Source of the DNA: CBDCPI01 sp965220245
Lineage (GTDB): Bacteria; Chloroflexota; Dehalococcoidia; Lucifugimonadales; UBA3495
Assembly: GCA_965220245.1 (NCBI GenBank)
Contig: CBDCPI010000001.1
Location: forward strand, 1 to 64,000
DNA length: 64,000 bases
Direction: 5' to 3'
The notes beneath the pieces are model-generated. The model was not told the origin of the DNA, did no database searches, and worked only from the letters and a program-made list of their open reading frames with translations. The position numbers were made by a program, and so were the translations under genes. Below, piece by piece: positions 27,149 through 36,070 of this stretch. Numbering within the stretch: the stretch's first letter is position 1; each line of letters opens with the position of its first letter.

Positions 27149-28606
27149 TATTACAACGACGGTTCAAGGAGGGACGTGTGGGGAGGCACGAAGGGCGGCT
27201 CGACGCTTGGCATGGGAGTGTCTGGCCCGCTCGTTGCATTCTTGCGTCTCCTCCAGCCACCGCAGCAGTTCAGCCGGCCCGAACCGTTCCCGGGGCAGCA
27301 TCTCCCGCACCACCCGGTAGACCTGCGGTCTCGTGATCCGGGGCATCTTTTCCCCCCCAAGCCTGTTGCAGGCTCAGGAGAAACGCTCCGCCCAGCAGGC
27401 ACAGGGCGACGTGATGATGCCATCCCGCCCAGGTGCGGGTCTCGTACTCGTCCAGCCCCACGTTGCTCTTTTCCGTCTCGAACTCCGTTTCTATGCGCCA
27501 CCGGGAGCCACCCACGTATGCCAGGGTCTCCAGGGGAGTATCCTCCGGATCGTTGGACAGGTAGTAGCGGGGCTCGCTGCCGTCCAGGTTCCGGCGGTAA
27601 ATGGCCCAGTGGATTTCGCCAGGCTTCCGCCTGCTGGTTGGACGCACCCTCTGAGCGCTGAACAGGTAGCTGCGGGGACCCTGGCTTCCCTCGGCCACCG
27701 TAATCTCACGCCAGGCCTCCTCCGGCAATTCATCGCTGCGCTGCTCCATGGTCCGGCGCTGACCGTCTCGCAACTTGGGTTTGCGGGGACGCCCGAATCC
27801 CTGATGCTCCGGCCTGGTCCAGGCTGGCTCCAGCGGCCAGACCGTGGTGCCGCCGGGAACGTCCAGCACGTAGCGCATCCCCAGCGCCGCCAGTCCCTCA
27901 CGGAAGGACGGCGACATCCCGAAGGCGTCGTCCCCCGCAACCCATCCGGCCCTCAGATGTCCCCGCTCCAAGGCCCGCTCCACCATCTTCAGCGCCAATT
28001 GGGTCTTCGACTGGTAGCCCTGCCTCTCCTCCGGAACCCCCGCCGCCTCACACCGGTCTTGGTCCGAGGTCCAGCTCTCCGGCAGATAAAGCCGTTTGTC
28101 CACCAGGGCCCGTCCCAGCGGGCTGACGTAGGCGAGGAACATTCCGGCCTGGCAGCTGGCCACCTTGCCCAGCCTCCCGCAATACTGACGGGCCACTCCC
28201 ACGGACTTCCTGCCCTGCTTCGGGAAGTCGCTGCCGTCCAGCACCCACACCGCATCCGGATGTCCCAGCCGGGGTCCCAAGTACTCTTGAAGGCGTCCTA
28301 TGACTGTGTCGTCATCCCAGGGGGATTCAGCGAGAAACCGCTGCATCACCCTGGCTGACGCCGGAACCGTCTCCGACAGATTCTCGGCGTTGCGCCGCTC
28401 CCCGGACTGTACCAGGAGAGCCTGGAGGTAATGGCGGCTGTGGTCCCGCGCTTCCCTGCGGCCAAACAGCGGAGCGAAGTAAGCGTGAAAATCCTGAAAG
28501 GTCCCGTACACCTGCTCGAAAACCGCAGCATCCACTTCCCTGCCTCACTTGCCCAAGCCTTCCCCAACTACCCCGTCATCCTAGCATCCCAACCGTCGTT
28601 GTAATA
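27149..28606 (-). mobile_element. IS701-family insertion sequence
   Basis: About 1,458 bp. Inverted ends TATTACAACGACGGTT (left) and AACCGTCGTTGTAATA (right). Flanking tetranucleotides are TTAG (27145-27148) and CTAG (28607-28610), both YTAR, the IS701 target type, with one difference between copies. Confidence 0.82.
27164..28535 (-). pseudogene. IS701 transposase with a C-terminal frameshift
   Basis: The main frame (28535 to about 27350) has all motifs: WVLDGSDFPKQGRKSVG (D), GWVAGDDAFG (D) and WRIETEFETEKSNVGLDEYE (E). At about 27350 the frame must change to reach the natural C-terminus MPRITRPQVYRVVREM ... LLRWLEETQECNER, stop 27164. The change point on the minus strand is a run of seven Gs followed by AAAAG, so either a sequencing slip or slippage during translation would join the frames. 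Confidence 0.8.
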
Positions 28607-29445
28607 CTAGGGAGTATCTGTAAATTCCATCCTCGGAAATTTCCGCTTCTTTCTTCATTCCCAGTATCTCCGCGACTTTGAAACTTTGGGCTGCCAAGAT
28701 GTTCATAGCCAACTCCGAGGAGTGGAACCACGTAGCATGGCTGAGCTTATGGGGCTGTCAAGGAATGCTGTTTCTTAGGGGCGGACTGGCGAATTCCGCC
28801 CACAACTCATGGACTTATCCCTTCAGTCGGTTTGAGGTTCTCGGTGCTGATATTGCTGGTTCCGTCGCCGGTTTTCAAGGTCCCCGAGTTTCGCAATTTT
28901 CTCCCTGTTGCTGGGATTCCTCGCTTGGGCTCACTCGTTCCTCCGGGTTGTCCCCTGACAGTGATGCGCCCGTTGCGGGAGCCTCCAACGTCATTGAGCC
29001 GCTCAGTTCTATCGCCTGCCTCGACCGGTCAAGCTCCGCTGCTAGGAGCTTCTCGTCGGGCAGAGTGATGCGGTACTCCGCAGCCATCCCGTTGTTTGAC
29101 AGCCCCTCAACCGCATACTGGGCCAGTGCCTCGTCCTTCTCGGAGCAGAGAATCAGTCCGACGGGCGGGTTCTCGCCCTCCCAGGGCTTTGCACAAAAAT
29201 TGCTCTTATTGCCCGATTTTTGTGCAGAATTCTCTAAATCCGGGTTTCCTTGGTCCGGCTTCCCGGGGCCTTGCCCTTGGTCTGGCTCATTGCCTGGTTC
29301 ATCCGTAGCGTCGTCCTATGCCAGTTGAGTGTGCAGCAGTAGAGGCGAGCTGGTGAAAGCCCGCCTCTCAATTTCTTGGTCGGCCCCATATCGGCGCTCC
29401 AGTTGGTCGCGGCTTAGGGTGTTGACCTTCTTTTGTCGGCAGGTT

Positions 29446-29871
29446 TCAGCCGCGTTGCTCTTGGCTGAAGGGATTGATGACCCGGAGTCCGCCGTAGTCC
29501 TGCTGGTCGTTCATGTCCTCGGAGTAAACCGCCTCGCAGCCGATGGCTCCTGCTGCCGCGAGTATCGCCGCGTCCTAGTAAGATATGCCGAAACGGTCGC
29601 TGAGTTCCGTAGCCCTACGGAAAACCTCCTCCGTCACCGGCTGCACGGGTATTCTCCTAAGGGTTTCGATGAACCTGAGAGCCTCCTGATGGGTCAGCCT
29701 GTTGGCCCGGGACTTTCTGGTGGCTTGGTAGTAGAACTCGGCCAGCACTTGGACTGAGAGGGCGAGGTTGTCTCTGTCGGTTAGAACCTCGATGGCCCGG
29801 ACGCGCTTGTCGGCCTCTGAGGGGTCGGCGCTGACGGCGTAGAGGAGGATGTTGGAGTCAGCGAGCCGCAT
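29446..29871 (-). pseudogene. VapC-like PIN-domain toxin with in-frame stop
   Basis: Starts MRLADSNILLYAVSADPSEA (first PIN Asp) and continues LSVQVLAEFYYQATRKSRAN (conserved Glu), ATELSDRFGISY, then TAG at 29578-29580, then in the same frame DAAILAAAGAIGCEAVYSED (second Asp set) and MNDQQDYGGLRVINPF to a stop at 29446. The TAG replaces the Trp of the usual 'SYWDA'. Without read-through the toxin loses its last catalytic acids. ATG overlaps the antitoxin gene by 14 bases. Confidence 0.78.
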
Positions 29872-30127
29872 TGCGCTGGTACATCTCCTCTCTGGACAGG
29901 TTGTCGGTCATGGATATCCCGATCCCCTTCTGTTGAAATTCTTCCGTTATCTCCCGCAGCTCTCGCTGGTGCTTTTCGATCTCGGTTTCGCCCAAGGCTG
30001 CTTGGGGAGGTGGGTCTAGTAGCCTCATCATTTGGTCCCTAATCATTGCCGAGACGGAGGTCCCCTGGTGCGCAGCCATTATCCGCAGTCTTCGGTGGGT
30101 TTCGTCGTCCACGCTGACGCTCTTCAT
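29858..30127 (-). CDS. Ribbon-helix-helix antitoxin (VapB/FitA-like)
   Basis: 89 residues from ATG 30127: MKSVSVDDETHRRLRIMAAH, then GTSVSAMIRDQMMRLLD, a standard RHH DNA-binding fold, followed by an acidic toxin-neutralising tail (EIEKHQRELREITEEFQQ). An ATG five codons upstream (30142) is an alternative. It overlaps the PIN gene, typical of a TA operon. Likely binds its own promoter within 30143-30400. Confidence 0.75.
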   Translation of the reverse strand: MKSVSVDDETHRRLRIMAAHQGTSVSAMIRDQMMRLLDPPPQAALGETEIEKHQRELREITEEFQQKGIGISMTDNLSREEMYQRNAAR

Positions 30128-31378
30128 GTCTTTCGCTACCACTATTTCACTGAATCACGAATATCCTTGCTGGAGTTTATCTGCTGCACCTTCTGGTTGG
30201 CAACTTGGCTGGCGGGCTCCCGCCTTTAGCTCGGAGTTTCTGCAGCTTACTGCGTCATCTCCATCTGGGATGATGTGCCAAGCGGTTCCTGTCCCCTGGG
30301 ACTGAAAGCGGGTGTGCAATCGTCCTGTAGGGTTTGGCGAGGCGCATTTTTGTGCAGGAAATCCTTTTATTGTTCGGAAATTCAATTTTTGTGGAAACCT
30401 CCCTCCCAGACCCAGTGCTGCCGCGCGTAGTTCAGGTAGAAGTGCATCTGGCCGGCGTCGGCGTGCGTAAAGCTGCCGAATTTCAGGTCGATGACCACGA
30501 GGCATCTCAGGGTCCGGTGAAAGAACAGCAGGTCCACGGGGTACCACTGGTTCCCAACGCGCAGCCGCCTCTGCCTGCCCATGAAGCAGAAGTCGTCTCC
30601 CAACTCCCGGGCAATCTCCCGTATGCCGCAACCCGCTCCTTTCATCTCGTAAATCTCTTTCACGTCTCCCATTTTTAGCAATCCTCCAGACACCTCCAAG
30701 CGGTCGGCCCGGATGATGCCACTTATTTCAGGTGGGTCAATTCCAACTTGCTACTTTTGCAAGTCTTAAGGTTGCTACTAACACCATCCCCCGCGCAGCG
30801 CCTCGGTCTCATAGAACTCGCGCCCTGGTTCCTGACCGACAGCAGCCGCACGTAGGCGGACCAGGGCAGCGGAAAGGCCGCGAGAAGGTCTCCCATGCGC
30901 AGGTCGGCGGAAGTGGCGTCGAATTCGCCAGACGGCGTCTGGCGAATCTGATCGGGTGGGTAGGAGAGGTAGAACAGGCGCATCTGCTGGACGTTCTGAC
31001 GGGAGAAGCCCCGCCCGAAGCGGCGAGTCAGGTCCGCCGCCAGCCTGGCGATCAATGCCGTCCCGTACCCGGCCCGCTCCGTTCCCGACTACTCGACCTC
31101 GACGGGGCGGCGCCCGATCAGCAAGTACGCCGCAGTCATGGCGGCGTTCACTGAACGGGCGGCCGACTCCCTGGCCGCGTCGATGATCTTCGACACGTCT
31201 CCGAAGACGGCTTCGTACGGAGCCTCCTGCTCGCCGAATGCGGCCACCTTACTCACAGACTGCACCTCCACGTTCTGTCGATGTGGAGCGGGCCTCCGCT
31301 CACTGGGAGCGTCATGGCTGAGGACCGAAAGCCCCCCGCCGAGGCTGATGGCGGTTTGGGACGGCTCGGACCGCATCA

Positions 31379-31620
31379 CGCCTCCTTCTCGGCGGGGTCA
31401 TCAGTGGGCTGGGCGTCTGTGGGCGAATCCTGCTCCGTCTCGGCCTGACCGTCCCTAGTGGCGTACCTGACCATCAGGGACAACAGGCGGCGCAGCCGGT
31501 CCTCGGCGTCGGGACCGGGGTTGGAGAAGACCCTGACCACGCCGATCTCCGGGGCGGCCTGAGCTGGCCTCCCCCGTCTTTTCTGGTCCTTCCTAATCTT
31601 GTAGCCAGGGCGGCTTTTTC
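31379..31620 (-). pseudogene. Short basic open frame upstream of the DUF1016 gene
   Basis: The minus-strand frame reads SRPGYKIRKDQKRRGRPAQA ... VVRVFSNPGPDAEDRLRRLL and ends in a TGA that overlaps the DUF1016 start region. No in-frame ATG/GTG/TTG follows the upstream stop, so it is a 3' fragment or has lost its start. Codon use is GC3-rich like a real gene. Confidence 0.35.
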
Positions 31621-31709
31621 CTGGGCCGCCGTTCTCTCGTTACTGGTCTGGTGAATAAGCCGCCGGCGCGGGCGGTTGGGACAGGCACCGGCGGCCCTAT
31701 GGTCTACCT

Positions 31710-32084
31710 CTAGGCTTCGTCGTCGTCCTCCTCTTCCCAGAAGGTCAACTGGAAGCCCTCACCCATGAGGATTTCCAGGCCGCCGGGTATCCGCATGGCG
31801 AAGCGGAGCAGGGTCAGCATGGGTCCCCCGGACGGTTCCGCGCCCTTTTTGCGCCAGCGGCGCACCTGCTTGCGGTCCACGCCCAAGGCTTGGACGAAGG
31901 CGGTCCAAGTCAGGCCGCTGGCCTCCTTGAGGCAGGTCAGGCGCTCCGGGAAGTCCTCCGGCAGCACGCCGGTCTCCAGGGGCAGCACGCGGCCGTTGAT
32001 GGTGATCCGGTCCGAGCGCCCGTGGAAATGGGGTTCAGGGTTGCGGCTGGACCTGATTTTGGGTTTGCTCGCCAACTCGTTCAC
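31710..32084 (-). CDS. Small HTH protein of the 'FPxDFxxRLxRF' family (copy 2)
   Basis: 124 residues. The family signature LPEDFPERLTCLKEASGLTW is followed by TAFVQALGVDRKQVRRWRKK, an XRE-like helix-turn-helix with an Arg-rich recognition helix, then a leucine-rich helix and an acidic tail (WEEEDDDEA). It is longer than the copies at 16692 and 37764 because of an extra N-terminal basic region. Divergent from the 32482 gene across a 400-bp region full of repeats. Confidence 0.7.
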   Translation of the reverse strand: MNELASKPKIRSSRNPEPHFHGRSDRITINGRVLPLETGVLPEDFPERLTCLKEASGLTWTAFVQALGVDRKQVRRWRKKGAEPSGGPMLTLLRFAMRIPGGLEILMGEGFQLTFWEEEDDDEA

Positions 32085-32185
32085 CTCCCTGCGGTTGGCC
32101 GGGAATCAGCGATTCGCGGCTACTGCAAGAGAGTGTGAACAACTCAGGCCCCCGGCATAACTACCTATAGGGCCCCACATATGAG

Positions 32186-32465
32186 GGGGCCTACAGGCCC
32201 CTATGCAACCGCACCCTTTCGTGATGTCATTGGGGTGTACAGGGAAATGACAGCAGTTGCAAAAATGCAAGTCGGGTAATTTCGTAGCTGTTTCGTAGCT
32301 GAATTGGCGGGAAAACGCCCCCTACAGGAGGTAAACAGTGAACACTTTGACTTGCGGGTACGTTCCGGTCGCGAGGTGCATCGTCCGTAGCTGAAACGTG
32401 CATTTTTGTCGGCCTGGAAATCGGGGCAATCGTACAAAGTCCCAACGTGAAACGTACATTTTTGT
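32186..32465. promoter_or_regulatory. Divergent regulatory region with three repeat pairs
   Basis: Between divergent HTH genes: a perfect palindrome GGGGCCTACAGGCCCC (32186-32201); two tandem copies of TTTCGTAGCTG (32280-32290, 32291-32301); and two direct copies of GAAACGTRCATTTTTGT (32393-32409, 32449-32465; they differ at one base). The last pair lies 17-90 bases before the 32482 start and looks like a two-site operator. Confidence 0.5.
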
Positions 32466-32481
32466 ACACGGAGGCGGGATC

Positions 32482-33354
32482 ATGGCATCGGAGCGGCCGG
32501 GCATGGGTCCGGGCATCGACCGGAGCAAGAGCATCGAGGACCTGCACCATTTGAGACTCATGGCGCTGCTGGACGAGCTGGTGCGGGACAAGGGAGCGCG
32601 CAAGGCGGCGGCGGACCTGGACGTGGACCACCGGACGCTGGCGGCCAGCCTGGAGAGCGGCCGGCTGACCCGGCGGATGCGGGTTGCGCTGGACCGGGCG
32701 CTGCTGGCCGGGGGTGGGTCGCCGGCCCGGGAGCAGAAGGAACGCAACGAAGAGCTGGCGGAGCGGTTGGCGCAGGTCGAGGGCCGGGTGGAGGTCGTGG
32801 GCAACGACGCAGGCCAGGGCCTGGCCGCCGTGGGGGACGAGGTGAAGGCACTCAGGGACGAGCAGGGCCAGGCGTTGCAGCGCGTTGAATCACGCTTGGC
32901 AAAGGTGGAGGGAGGCGGCGCGGACGCTGGGGACGCTGAGATGGAAGAGGGGGAGTCCGGCCCGGTCGGGAGGCCTCCGCAGCGGAAGACCCGGCTGCGG
33001 CGGGAGTTTCCCGAGCTGGCGACCCTGGAGCCCGCCGAGGACGCCGCAGCCGGGTTCGGCGACGCCTGGGCGTTGATCCAGGAGTGGCGGGAGCTGAAGG
33101 AGACCCACCCCAGCCGGGGCAGGGGCCTGGAGTGGCTGCGGCAGCAGCAGCGTCTGTTGGAAATGGAGCTGGCGTTGCTGGAAGAACACGGGCTGACCCT
33201 GCCGCCGGAGACCTATCCCCTGCGGGGCCTGGACCGGGGCGCCCAGGTCAACTGGCGGCAGAAGGCGCTGGTTGACACGCAACGGGAGCGGGAAAAGCGG
33301 GAGATTCTGCTGTGGCTGCGGCGGGTGCTGAGCCTGGGGATGTGGCGGAAGTAA
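32482..33354 (+). CDS. HTH/coiled-coil DNA-binding protein of unknown family
   Basis: 290 residues from ATG 32482 (ggaggcgggatc upstream). An N-terminal helical region (DLHHLRLMALLDELVRDKGA) leads into ARKAAADLDVDHRTLAASLE, a helix-turn-helix-like segment. Then a coiled coil (ERLAQVEGRVEVVGNDAGQ, RVESRLAKVEGG) and a basic, Trp/Leu-rich helical C-terminus (LEWLRQQQRLLEMELALLEE; REILLWLRRVLSLGMW). It may be a nucleoid-type or element regulator; I cannot name the family. The upstream frame opened by a GTG at 32398 overlaps the repeats and is probably not translated. Confidence 0.6.
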   Translation: MASERPGMGPGIDRSKSIEDLHHLRLMALLDELVRDKGARKAAADLDVDHRTLAASLESGRLTRRMRVALDRALLAGGGSPAREQKERNEELAERLAQVEGRVEVVGNDAGQGLAAVGDEVKALRDEQGQALQRVESRLAKVEGGGADAGDAEMEEGESGPVGRPPQRKTRLRREFPELATLEPAEDAAAGFGDAWALIQEWRELKETHPSRGRGLEWLRQQQRLLEMELALLEEHGLTLPPETYPLRGLDRGAQVNWRQKALVDTQREREKREILLWLRRVLSLGMWRK

Positions 33355-33584
33355 CCGGCGCGGGGGGTCGGAACGAGCTGCCAGTTAAGTTTTCTGAACT
33401 TTATTGAACTTTACTGAACACTTTGGGCGTCGAGGCCCCCAAACCCTTTATTTCCATCGTGGGGCGGGTCGATAATAACTGCGTTGTCAGGCTTTTCCAG
33501 CGTTTCCCGCCATAGAAACCTGGGGGTCCCTCCCTCAGCCCGGGTCCTTACCGAAAGGTAGCGTCCCACGAGGGAACGCTGCTG

Positions 33585-33825
33585 ACGCGGAGTGTTTAAG
33601 TCCTCCGCAGGCAGCATGGGCCGATGGTTGGAGTGTTCAAGTCCTTCTTCCTCGGTCCGGTCCGGCGGCTGGAGTGTTTAAGTCCTTCTCCCGCCGGGCA
33701 CCGTTCAGCGGTTGGAGTGTTAAGCCCTTCTCCCGCTGGACACCGTTCAGTGGCCGGGGCTGATCCCTCCTGCTGCTGGGCACCCGTCCGGTGATTGGGG
33801 TTGATCGCTCCGGTCATTGGGCGAT
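33585..33825. repeat. Degenerate tandem repeats with a period of about 42 bp
   Basis: Five to six units, each beginning like GGAGTGTTTAAGTCCTTCT, at about 33589, 33630, 33671, 33714 and, more diverged, 33756 and 33796. On the minus strand one frame reads a 14-residue repeat (ERCPAGEGLNTPTA). The whole 33355-34753 region has no certain gene; 33890-34010 has a short plus-strand Pro/Arg-rich frame I do not support. Confidence 0.6.
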
Positions 33826-34324
33826 GGGTACGGAGCGTTTGATCGTGCTTCGTTCTCACCCAGGCTGAGGCGTTCGTGGGTCTTGCCTGCGGCGCCCCAG
33901 CCCGAACCCTACCCATCGAGGCGCACGGTGCGCTTCACCAGGAATCCCTATCCCAGGCGCGGAACTCCCAGCCCAAGGCGCATCACTTTTGAAAGGAGGT
34001 GGCAGCTAGAAACAGCACGGCATCCCGGCACTCCTTACCCTTCGGACTGAATCTCCTGCGGAGCGGCTGAAACGCTTCGCGTTCTTCACCCGGCGGCCGA
34101 GCGGATAACAGGCTCTGGCCGCTTCCCCACACGGCTGCGGCGCAGTTGCCAGACACAGACAGCGGCACCGCAGGTTTCACACGCTCCGGTCCGTCGGCAA
34201 CGACACCAGACCGGACGCTTACCATTGCGACGCAGTTTCCGCCTGGCTGGTCAGTGAACACGTAGCCGGTGTCCGGACTGCGTTCCTCTCCCTTTCCCTC
34301 GCTTAGCAGCTTCCCAGGAATTAC

Positions 34325-34535
34325 ACCCTGGCCGAGCTGCGTCTTTTGCCAACTCCCAACTCCGGCGTTCTCCGTTGCCTGTCTCACCGTGGGCGCATTG
34401 CGTCCAGCGCCAGGCCCGTTGTGCAGCCTGACGGACAAGACCCTGGCCGAACTGCGTCTTTCGCCAACCCCCCAAATCGGCGTTCTCCGTTGCGTGTCTC
34501 AGACCGTGGGCGGAGTGCGTCCGGCGCCGGGCGGC
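34325..34535. repeat. Two direct copies of a ~95-bp sequence, 115 bp apart
   Basis: First copy starts ACCCTGGCCGAGCTGCGTCT at 34325, second ACCCTGGCCGAACTGCGTCT at 34440; both go on through GGCGTTCTCCGTTGC and CCGTGGGCG to GCGTCC. Roughly 85% identical by eye. They are non-coding or decayed, since no frame stays conserved between the copies. Confidence 0.6.
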
Positions 34536-34694
34536 GCTGCAACGTCATCCACTACACCACGGGCCGGCTGGCGGAACCTGTGGACCGGCAGGAACTCAAG
34601 GCCCGTCGCTCCAAGGGTGACGGGGCGGCAACCAAGGGCGGCCGGATGAGCCGCCACTGACAACTGAATAACTGAAAATCCACAACTTGAAAAC

Positions 34695-34737
34695 GAGCGG
34701 GGTCGTCCTCATCGCGAGGGCGGCCCCGCTTTCTGTG
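34695..34737 (+). terminator. Rho-independent terminator
   Basis: AGCGGGGTCGTCCTC, loop ATCGC, GAGGGCGGCCCCGCT form a near-perfect 15-bp stem, followed by TTCTGTGTTT. It closes the region before the multi-XRE gene, whose ATG follows at 34754; it could also be read as an attenuator in that gene's leader. Confidence 0.65.
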
Positions 34738-34753
34738 TTTCGGAGGAAGCGAC

Positions 34754-35963
34754 ATGAAGGCGATCACCAACATCGATACCAACGACACCAAGGCAAGCTT
34801 CGGCACCAACACGAACCCAGCAACGGCGGCGGAACAGGAAACGAGTCACCGGCAGGCCCGAGAGCGAGCTTCGGGCTGCGGCCCGGCGGCACGGCCTCAA
34901 CCTGAAGGAGCTGGCGGACCTGATGGGCGTCAACTACGGCTACCTGTCCTCGGTGGCCAGCGGGCGCCGGCCCTGGACTCCCCTGCTGCGGGAGAGGGCC
35001 ATGGCGGTCCTGGGCGAGGTGCCCGGCTAGGGCGTCGTCTACCGGCAGGGCGGCCTGGTCCAGGGGGAGAGCACCTGCATCCGGGAGCGCGCCCGCGAGT
35101 TGGGCCTGAGCCAGAAGGACCTGGCCCACCGGGTGGGGGTGTCGGTCGGCTACATGTCGGAAGTGGCGCGGGGCCGGAAGAACATGAGCCCGGCCGTCCA
35201 GACGCGGGTCGAATCGGTGCTGGGCGGTCCGGTGAAGATCGCGCCCGCCACGTGCGCCAACCGCCAGGACGGCAGGGTGAAAGGGAGGGGTGAGAGCAGC
35301 TACATCCGGGAGCGCGCCCGTGAGCAGGGCATGAGCCTGAAGGGCCTGGCGGAACACGTCGGGGTGTCTCGCGGCTACATGACCCAGGTGTCCCGGGGCG
35401 AAAGGAGCATGAGCCCGGTGGTCCAGGCGCGGGTGGAGGCGGCGCTGGACGGTCCCGCCAGGATCGAGCCTGCCCAGCCCCGCAGCGTTGACCCGCGAGC
35501 CCTCTGGGACCGCATGGAAGCCCATGACCTCAGCCAGAACGAGACCGCCCGGCTGGCCGGCATCAGCTCCGGTCATCTCTCCCAGATCATGAACGGCCAG
35601 CGAAACCCGTCGGGGGAGGTGCTGAGGAGGCTGCACGGGGTGCTGTTCCAGCCGTCGGCGGCGGAACTGGTGGTGCCCGCCGAGGTCAAGGTGATGGCCT
35701 GGAAGAAGGGCGGGCGCAACGGCGTGGTGGTGCGCGGCGCCGGCGGGCCGGGGGCTGGCGGCAATCAGCCTGGCGGCGGCACCGTGCGCATCGGCGGCCG
35801 GGTGCCCTGGGGCGCCGAGGTGGAGTACGCCTACCGCGCGGGGTATGACAGCCGGGGCCGGGTGTCGGTGACCCACGTCGTGGACGAGCGGGGCTATGGC
35901 CGGATGTTGACCCAGCCGGAGCCGGACGGCGTTGGTCCCAGGGAGGACCGCACCGGCGTCTGA
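34754..35963 (+). pseudogene. Protein with four tandem XRE helix-turn-helix domains, broken
   Basis: ATG 34754 has a good ribosome site (cggaggaagcgac). After MKAITNIDTNDTKASFGTNT the frame shifts near 34850. Then come HTH 1 (LNLKELADLMGVNYGYLSSV), TAG at 35028-35030, HTH 2 (LGLSQKDLAHRVGVSVGYMS), HTH 3 (GMSLKGLAEHVGVSRGYMTQ) and HTH 4 (HDLSQNETARLAGISSGHLS). The C-terminus is Gly-rich with GRVPWGAEVEYAYRAGYDSR. HTH 2 and 3 are close duplicates. HTH 2-4 stay together in an open frame from 35031. Multi-HTH proteins of this kind are uncommon and could bind repeated operators. Confidence 0.65.
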
Positions 35964-36070
35964 GCGCGGCTACAGGGAGCGACCGACCGTCACGTGAAAG
36001 GGGAGACCGGCGCCGGTGTGGCGCTGGTCTCCCCAAGGTTCTCTATCACGGGGTCTGTTCCGCTGCCGGT

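Larger units (their letters stand above)
26693..28658 (-). pseudogene. DUF1643-family gene split by an IS701 element
   Basis: The 5' part on the minus strand (28658 to 28607) reads MKKEAEISEDGIYRYSL; the 3' part (27148 to 26693) reads RCWDEQLPTALWVMLNPSTA, VGNLFAYRATDPNDL, PVGPFND, VIAAWGEHG, PRHPGRLPKTTKP. Removing the IS rejoins YSL-(V/M)-RCWDEQ in frame. The 'W.MLNPSTAD..DDSTI..C' and 'NLFA.RATDP' motifs are diagnostic of DUF1643, a family of unknown function often next to nucleotide and DNA modification genes. The 3' end is formed by another IS end. Confidence 0.75.
29185..30400 (-). mobile_element. 1,216-bp transposase-less element carrying a VapBC-like pair
   Basis: Flanked by a perfect 9-bp duplication CCCTCCCAG (29176-29184 and 30401-30409) in the DUF1016 gene; removing the element and one repeat restores QHWVWEGENPPVGLILCSEK in frame. 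Ends are imperfect inverted repeats: GGCTTTGCACAAAAATTG at the left and AGGTTTCCACAAAAATTG inverted at the right (15 of 18 match). An extra ATTTTTGTGCAG motif is found near both ends. GGCTTTG and the 9-bp duplication resemble the IS903-type elements nearby, so trans-mobilisation by that transposase is a reasonable guess. The cargo is the RHH/PIN pair. Confidence 0.85.
28875..31379 (-). pseudogene. DUF1016 (YhcG-type PD-(D/E)XK) nuclease gene, decayed and split
   Basis: Fragments in order on the minus strand: 31379-31089 (IIDAARESAARSVNAAMTAA, then TAG where Gln is expected); 31088-30723 (LIARLAADLTRRFGRGFSRQ, QMRLFYLSYPP, AAFPLPWSAYVRLLSV, then a frameshift into REFYETEALRGGW); a deletion; 30690-30410 (ARELGDDFCFMGRQRRLRVG, WYPVDLLFFHRTLRCLVVID, AGQMHFYLNYARQHW) with the nuclease core D...LK; and 29175-28875 (VGLILCSEKDEALAQYAVEG, AEYRITLPDEKLL). 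The last two are separated by a 1,216-bp TA-carrying element. Confidence 0.8.

Noticed and set aside
32398..32481. Upstream GTG start of the 32482 gene
   Set aside because: The extension consists of the ATTTTTGT repeats and lacks codon bias; the ATG at 32482 has a ribosome site.
33390..33930. CRISPR-like array
   Set aside because: The units are adjacent and degenerate over their full length, without unique spacers; they are tandem repeats, not repeat-spacer units.
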